Assembly (NCBI GenBank): GCA_963680875.1
Contig: OY804579.1
Coordinates: 27,885,804 to 27,949,803 of the forward strand
From: Bathymodiolus brooksi
Taxonomy: Eukaryota; Mollusca; Bivalvia; Mytilida; Modiolidae
Direction of reading: 5' to 3'
DNA length: 64,000 bases
Part shown: positions 57,501 through 64,000 of the stretch, piece by piece
Numbering within the stretch: the first letter of the stretch is position 1
Layout: each line of letters begins with the position of its first letter
The notes under the pieces: model-generated
Told to the model about the DNA's origin: nothing
What the model saw: only the letters and a program-made list of their open reading frames with translations
The model's database searches: none
Translations under genes and position numbers: made by a program

Positions 57501-59747
57501 AGCTCACCTGACCCAAAGGGTCATGTGAGGTATTGCCATCACTTGGCGTCCGTCGTCCGTCCGTAAACTTTTTCATATTTTAATCTACTCCTCTGAAATA
57601 AGTGGGCCAAATGGAACCAAACTTGGCAGAAAACATCTATATAAGGTCCTCTATAAAGTTTCTTCATTTCGTCCCATTCTGCCAACAAATATGGCCGCCA
57701 AGGGCAATTCTTGTTTCTGATTGGCTAATGTTAAAAAAATCTTCTCCTCTGAAACTGATTGGCCAAATGGAGCCAAACTTGGCAGGAAGCATCTATGTAA
57801 GATCCTCTATAAATCTTCTTCATTTGGTTCCATTCGACCAACAAACATGGCCACTGTTACTAAAAATAGAACATATGGTAAAATTGCATGTTTTTGGTAA
57901 TTACTCAAAAACCGTTAATAATATCAGAAATCTGACGGGGTAAAAATGATCAGCACAGCAAGATCTAACTACTCTGAAATTTTTCATCAAATTTTAAAAA
58001 TGTTAATACTTTTCATTTTTTATTTCAAAAACTATAAGAGATAGATGTTAAGTGTAAACTGCTTGTCAAGATCTACATGCCCTGCAATTTTGAAGTAAAT
58101 CTGATTACCCGTCTAGGAGTTATTGCCCTTTTTTCATTATTTTTTTTTTAAATTTTACAAATTTTATGTTTTATATGTCGATCGGAAATCCAAGATGGCC
58201 GCCATCGCAATACATAGATTAACATTGGACCCTATGGGAAAATGTTCAAATGCCCTCTTCTCATAAACTACAAATATTATTAAAGCCAAACTGTACATGA
58301 ATGTTCATTGGATGGTCCTCTACAAACTTTACGTTTTTTGTTCCGATATGAAATTCAAAATGGCGGCTACGGCAGGACTTAGTTTAACATTGGACCCTAT
58401 GGGGAAAATGTTTCAAAACGCTTCTTCTCTGAAACCACTAGGACAGTTGAAACCAAACTGCCCAGGAATGATCATTGGAAGGTTCTCTACAAATTTTCCG
58501 TTTTTTATGCCGATCGGAAATCCAAGATGGCCACCACCGTAATACATAGATTAACATTGGACCCTATGGGAAAATGTTCAAATGCCTTCTTCTCAGAAAC
58601 TACAAATATTATTAAAGCCAAACTGTACATGAATGTTCATTGGATGGTCCTCTACAAACTTTACGTTTTTTGTTCCGATATGAAATTAAAAATGGCGGCT
58701 ACGGCAGGACTTAGTTTAACATTGGACCCTATGGGAAAAATGTTTCAAAACGCTTCTTCTCTGAAACCACTTGGACAATTGAAACCAAACTGCCCAGGAA
58801 TGATCATTGGAAGGTCCTCTACAAAGTTGATGTTTTTTATGTCGATCGGAAATCCAAGATGGCCACCACCGCAATACATAGATTAACATTGGACCCTATG
58901 GGAAAATGTTCAAATGCCTTCTTCTCAGAAACTACAAATATTATTAAAGCCAAACTGTACATGGATGTTCATTGGATGGTCCTCTACAAACTTTACGTTT
59001 TTTGTTCCGATATGAAATTCAAAATGGCGGCTACGGCAGGACTTGATTAACATTGGACCCTATGGGAAAAATGTTTCAAAACGCTTCTTCTCTGAAACCA
59101 CTTGGATAATTGAAACCAAACTGCCCAGGAATGATCATTGGAAGGTCCTCTACAAAGTTGATGTTTTTTATGTCGATCGGAAATCCAAGATGGCCGCCAC
59201 CGCAATACATAGATTAACATTGGACCCTATGGGAAAATGTTCAAATGCCTTCTTCTCAGAAACTACAAATATTATTAAAGCCAAACTGTACATGAATGTT
59301 CATTGGATGGTCCTCTACAAACTTTACGTTTTTTGTTCCGATATGAAATTTAAAATGGCGGCTACGGCAGGACTTAGTTTAACATTGGACCCTATGGGAA
59401 AAATGTTTCAAAACGCTTCTTCTCTGAAACCAAACTGCCCAGGAATGATCATTGGAAGGTCCTCTGTTTTTTTTTCCTATCGGAAATCCAAGACGGCTGC
59501 CACCACAGGTCATAGTATTAACACAGGACCATATCGGGAAAATACAGAAATATCTTCTTCTCTGAAGCTATTGCACTGATTGAACCTAAACTATGCATCA
59601 ATCATTGGAAGGTCCTTTACAAACTTTGTGTTTTTTATGTTGATCGTAATTCCAAGATGACTACCACTGCAGGACATAGTTTTTACATAGGACCAATTGG
59701 TTTTTTTTATAACCAGGTGAACGATACAGGCTCTTGAGAGCCTCTGG
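57501..59747 (+). mobile_element. HINE composite with 332-bp monomers, full ends
   Basis: The 5' palindrome (57,501-57,531) has two mismatches. Then come 'tattgccatcacttggcg', a leader with 'caacaaacatggccactgtt', about one 165-bp monomer, and a direct switch at about 58,150-58,175 into the 332-bp array (about four units, one shortened at 59,043 and one at 59,430). The 3' end has AGGCTCT-TG-AGAGCCT and CTGG|T at 59,747. The array switch lacks the second 5' palindrome seen at 36,915 and 61,646, so this copy has a different rearrangement. It abuts LINE 3 coding sequence at 57,492. Confidence 0.85.
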
Positions 59748-60236
59748 TTCATTATTATTTTGTTTAATTTAAAAATTTTTGTCTGATATTTCAAAAACTA
59801 TTAGAGATAAAGGTTAAGTTTAAATTGCAAAAATGTGCAGCAAATCAAAATCTACCTACCCTGCAATTTCGAAGTTAATCTGAGTACCCATTTTGGAGTA
59901 ATTGCTCTTTTTTCATCAAATTTTCAAAATTTTAATACTTTTTGTCCTTTATTTCAAAAACTATAAGAGATAGATTTTAAGTTTAAACTGCAAACATGTT
60001 CAGCATGTCAAGATCTACCTACCCTGCAATGTTAAAGTAAATCTGAATACCCATCTTGAAGTTATTGCCCTTTTTTCATCAAATTTTAAAAATGTTAATA
60101 CTTTTCATCCTTTATTTTAAAAACTATAAAAATAGATGTTAAGTGTAAACTGAACACATGTTCAGCTTGTCAAGATCTACATGCCCTGCAATTTTGAAGT
60201 AAATCTGATTACCCGTCTAGGAGTTATTGTCCTTTT
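59748..60236 (+). repeat. Partial ~165-bp HINE monomer array without a 5' end
   Basis: About three units contain 'tttcaaaaactattagagat', 'atctacctaccctgcaattt' and 'ttgcccttttttcatcaaat', starting abruptly after the preceding element's 3' terminus. It may belong to an older HINE into which the flanking ones inserted. Confidence 0.7.
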
Positions 60237-60238
60237 TT

Positions 60239-63200
60239 AGCTCACCTGACCCAAAGGGTCATGTGAGCTATTGCCATCACTTGGCGTCCATCGTCGTCGT
60301 CCGTCGTACGTCGTAAACTTTTTCAAAAATCTTCTCCTCTGAAAGTACTAGACCAATGGAAACCAAACTTGGTCTGAATCATTACTAGGGTGTCTAGTTT
60401 CAAAATTGTGTCCGTTGATGCCGTGCACCAACCAACATGGCCGCTGTTACTAAAAATAGAACATATTGCAGGTTTTTGGTAATAACTCAAAAACCGTTAA
60501 TAATATCAAAAATCTGACATGGGGTAAAAATGATCAGCACATCAAGATCTACCTTCCCTGCAATTTTGAAGTAAATCTGATTACCCATCTTGGAGTTATT
60601 GCCCTTTTTTCATCAAATTTGTAAACTTTTTATACTTTTCGTCTTATATTTCAAAAACTGTAAGAGATAAAGGTTAACTTTAAATTGCAAAAATGTGCGG
60701 CATATCAAGATCTACCTACCCTGCAATTTTGAAGTAAATCCCAGTACTCATTTTGGAGTTATTTCCCTTTTTTCAAAATTTTAATACTTTTCGTCCTTTA
60801 TTTCAAAAACTATAAGAGACAGATGGTAAGTTGAAACTGCAAACATGTTCAGCATGTCAAGATCTACCTACCCTGCAATTTTGAAGTAAATTTGATTACC
60901 CATCTTGGAGTTATTGCCCTTTTTTCATCAATTTTTTTTTTCATTTTAATACTTTTCATCTTATATTTCAGAAACTATTTAGAGATAGATGTAAAGTTTA
61001 TTGCAAAAATGTGCAGCATATCAAGATCTACCTACCCTGCAATTTTGAAGTAAATCCCATTACCCATTTTGACCGATTATGCAAATTAGAAAAAAGGGGG
61101 GATGAAATTAAAAAAAAATCTTCTCCTCTGAAACTACTGAGCCAATCTCAACCAAACTTTGCTGAAATGATCCTTAGGTGGTCCCCTTTCAAAATTGTGT
61201 CCGTCAGCACCTTCCTATATCCAAGATGGCCGCCATTACTAAAAATAGAAATTTCTTCAAATGGCCAAAACTGCTCTATTTTAAGCCAGAAAGTGCCCAA
61301 ATTTGAACTGTATAAGCATAATGATGAGCTTTTTAACATATATTATGGGATTTTTTATGAACTTTGAACTTTTACCGATTTTGACCGATTATGCAAATTA
61401 GAAAAAAGGGGGGATGAAATTAAAAAAAATCTTCTCCTCTGAAACTACTGAGCCAATCTCAACCAAACTTTGCTGAAATGATCCTTAGGAGGTCCCCTTT
61501 CAAATTTGTGTTCGTCAGTGCCGTCCTGTATCCAAGATGGCCACCATTACTAAAAAAAGAAATTTCTTCAAATGGCCAAAACTGCTCTATTTTAAGCCAG
61601 AAAGTGCCCAAATATGAACTGTATAAGCATAATGATGAGATTTTTAGTTCACCTGGACCAAAGGTCCAGGTGAACTATTGCCATCACTTGGCGTCCGTCG
61701 TCTGTCGTCTGTCGTCTGTCGTCTGTCGTCTGTAAACTTTTCACATTTCAAGCTTCTTCTCCGAAACCACTTGGCCGATTGGAACCGAACTTAGCAGGAA
61801 TGTTCCTTGGATGGTCCTCTACAAAGTTACTGTTTTTCGTTCCAGTCGGATATTCAATATGGCTGCCAGGGCCAATAATATGCTCTGATTGGCTGAAATT
61901 TCAAAGATCTTCTTCTCCGAAACTAATGAACTGACTGAACCCAAACTGTAAAGGAATGATCATTGGAATGTCCTTTACCAAGTTACTGTTTTTTATGCCG
62001 ATCGAAAATCCAAGATGGCCGCCATCGCAGGACATAGATTAACATTGGACCCTATGGGAAAATGTTCAAATGCCTTCTTCTCAGAAACTACAAATATGAT
62101 TAAAGCCAAACTGTACATGAATGTTCATTGGATGGTCCTCTACAATCTTAAGGTTTTTTGTTCCGATATGAAATTCAAAATGGCGGCTACGGCAGGACTT
62201 AGTTTAACATTGGACCCTATGGGAAAAATGTTTCAAAATGCTTCTTCTCTGAAACCACTTGGACAGTTGAAACCAAACTGCCCAGGAATGATCATTGGAA
62301 GGTCCTCTACAAATTTTCCTTTTTTTATGCCGGTCGGAAATCCAAGATGGCCGCCACCGCAGGACATAGATTAACATTGGACCCTATGGGAAAATGTTCA
62401 AATGCCTTCTTCTCAGAAACTACAAATATTATTAAAGCCAAACTGTACATGAATGTTCATTGGATGGTCCTCTACAATCTTAAGGTTTTTTGTTCCGATA
62501 TGAAATTCAAAATGGCGGCTACGGCAGGACTTAGTTTAACATTGGACCCTATGGGAAAAATGTTTCAAAATGCTTCTTCTCTGAAACCACTTGGACAGTT
62601 GAAACCAAACTGCCCAGGAATGATCATTGGAAGGTCCTCTACAAGGTGTGTGTTTTTTATGCCGGTCGGAAATCCAAGATGGCCGCCACCGCAGGACATA
62701 GATTAACATTGGACCCTATGGGAAAATGTTCAAATGCCTTCTTCTCAGAAACTACAAATATGATTAAAGCCAAACTGTACATGAATGTTCATTGGATGGT
62801 CCTCTACAATCTTAAGGTTTTTTGTTCCGATATGAAATTCAAAATGGCGGCTACGGCAGAACTTAGTTTAACATTGGACCCTATGGGAAAAATGTTTCAA
62901 AATGCTTCTTCTCTGAAACCACTTGGACAGTTGAAACCAAACTGCCCAGGAATGATCATTGGAAGGTCCTCTACAAATTTTCCGTTTTTTATTCCGGTCA
63001 GAAATCCAAGATGGCCGCCACCGCAGGACATAGATTAACATTGGACCCTATGGGAAAATATTCAAATGCCTTCTACTCAGAAACTACAAATATGATTAAA
63101 GCCAAACTGTACATGAATGTTCATTAGATGGTTCTCTACAAACTTTACGTTTTTTGTTCTGGTATGAAATTCAAAATGGCGGCTACGGCAGGACTTAGTT

Positions 63201-64000
63201 TAACATTGGACCCTATGGGAAAAATGTTTCAAAACGCTTCTTCTCTGAAACCACTTGGATAATTGAAACCAAACTGCCCAGGAATGATCATTGGAAGGTC
63301 CTCTACAAAGTTTCTGCTTTTTTTTGCCGATCGGAAATTCAAGATGGCCGCCACCGCAATACATAGATTAACATTGGACCCTATGGGAAAATGTTCAAAT
63401 GCCTTCTTCTCAGAAACTACAAATATGATTAAAGCCAAACTGTACATGAATGTTCATTGGATGATTCTCTACAAACAATACGTTTTTTGTTCCGATATGA
63501 AATTCAAAATGGCGGCTACGGCAGGACTTAGTTTAACATTGGACCCTATGGGAAAAATGTTTCAAAATGCTTCTTCTCTGAAACCACTTGGACAGTTGAA
63601 ACCAAACTACCCAGGAATGATCATTGGAAGGTCCTCTACAAAGTTTCTGTTTTTTATGCCGGTCGGAAATCCAAGATGGCCACCACCGCAGGACATAGAT
63701 TAACATTGGACCCTATGGGAAAAAGTTCAAATGCCTTCTTCTCAGAAACTACAAATATGATTAAAGCCAAACTGTACATGAATGTTCATTGGATGGTCCT
63801 CTACAAACTTTGCGTTTTTTGTTCCGATATAAAATTCAAAATGGCGGCTACGGCAGGACTTAGTTTAACATTGGACCCTATGGGGGAAATGTTTGAAAAC
63901 GCTTCTTCTCTGAAACCACTAGAACAGTTGAAACCAAACTGCCCAGGAATGATCATTGGAAGGTCCTCTACAAATTTTATGTTTTTTATGCCGATCGGAA
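60239..64000 (+). mobile_element. HINE composite, two 5' palindromes, continues past window end
   Basis: The first 5' palindrome is at 60,239-60,269, then (GTCGTC)n, a leader and about four 165-bp monomers. Two 312-bp units follow (61,060-61,643), cut at 'gatgagattttt' by a second 5' palindrome (61,646-61,676) and a (GTCTGTC)n tract. Then come six or more 332-bp units from 61,990 to the window end. The order and the exact cut position match 33,991-39,824, differing in the number of 312-bp units (2 versus 7). The open frames of about 119 codons that recur every 332 bp are repeat by-products. Confidence 0.85.

Noticed and set aside
1..64000. LTR retrotransposons or endogenous viral genes
   Set aside because: No paired long terminal repeats, primer-binding site, gag/protease/integrase or capsid-like reading was recognised on either strand.

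Overview
This window looks like gene-poor, AT-rich, transposon-dense eukaryotic DNA, most likely from a bivalve mollusc (mussel- or oyster-like). The main reason is the dominant repeat type. These are dispersed elements built around tandem monomers of about 165 bp (or multiples of it), with short (ACGG)-type microsatellites, a palindromic 5' end and a Helitron-like 3' end (7-bp-stem hairpin followed by CTAG or CTGG). That matches the 'pearl'/Helentron-associated (HINE) elements of bivalves. No complete host gene is present. One credible host exon was found (52,393-52,511, class-III aminotransferase of the ethanolamine-phosphate/phosphohydroxylysine phospho-lyase type). Every other protein signal is a broken mobile-element gene. 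Species and family names are inferences; no database was consulted.

Layout. 1-3,509: HINE array with two 3' termini and an inserted 9-bp-TSD foldback element. 3,871-6,115: a 42-bp minisatellite (6 copies) and a very regular 49-bp satellite (36 copies). 6.8-11.6 kb: foldback elements, a reverse-transcriptase scrap fused to a 165-185-bp array, a minisatellite and a 122-bp hairpin MITE. 12,241-13,645 (minus): pseudogene of an unnamed animal gene family. 15.7-21.2 kb and 29.0-31.0 kb: two inverted copies of one old repeat (called Y here). They carry different nested insertions, so each serves as an empty-site reference for the other. 21.6-27.4 kb: an inverted HINE and two non-LTR retrotransposon pseudogenes plus a 3'-end copy. 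31.0-34.0 kb: a hairpin-ended element (X) broken by two TIR elements. 34.0-39.8 kb: HINE composite. 41.5-45 kb: another X copy, a foldback element and a TIR element with a small basic ORF.

45,722-51,633 is a MULE-type DNA transposon delimited by a 9-bp target-site duplication. It holds a decayed FLYWCH/MULE transposase (minus), an inserted hAT/BED transposase pseudogene (plus) and a pogo-like TA-flanked element. 54.07-54.9 kb (minus) is a tyrosine-recombinase (DIRS/Ngaro-like) pseudogene. Its box-I catalytic segment has been amplified as seven 42-bp units, which is the most unusual single observation. 55-64 kb: a 180-bp-type array, a third reverse-transcriptase pseudogene and two further HINE composites, the last running off the window.

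The elements do not form a pathway. They form a layered insertion history that can be read from target-site duplications, from empty sites in sister copies, and from truncations. Many deductions come from reading direct and inverted repeats by eye, so boundaries are good to a few bases where a TSD is quoted and to tens of bases elsewhere.
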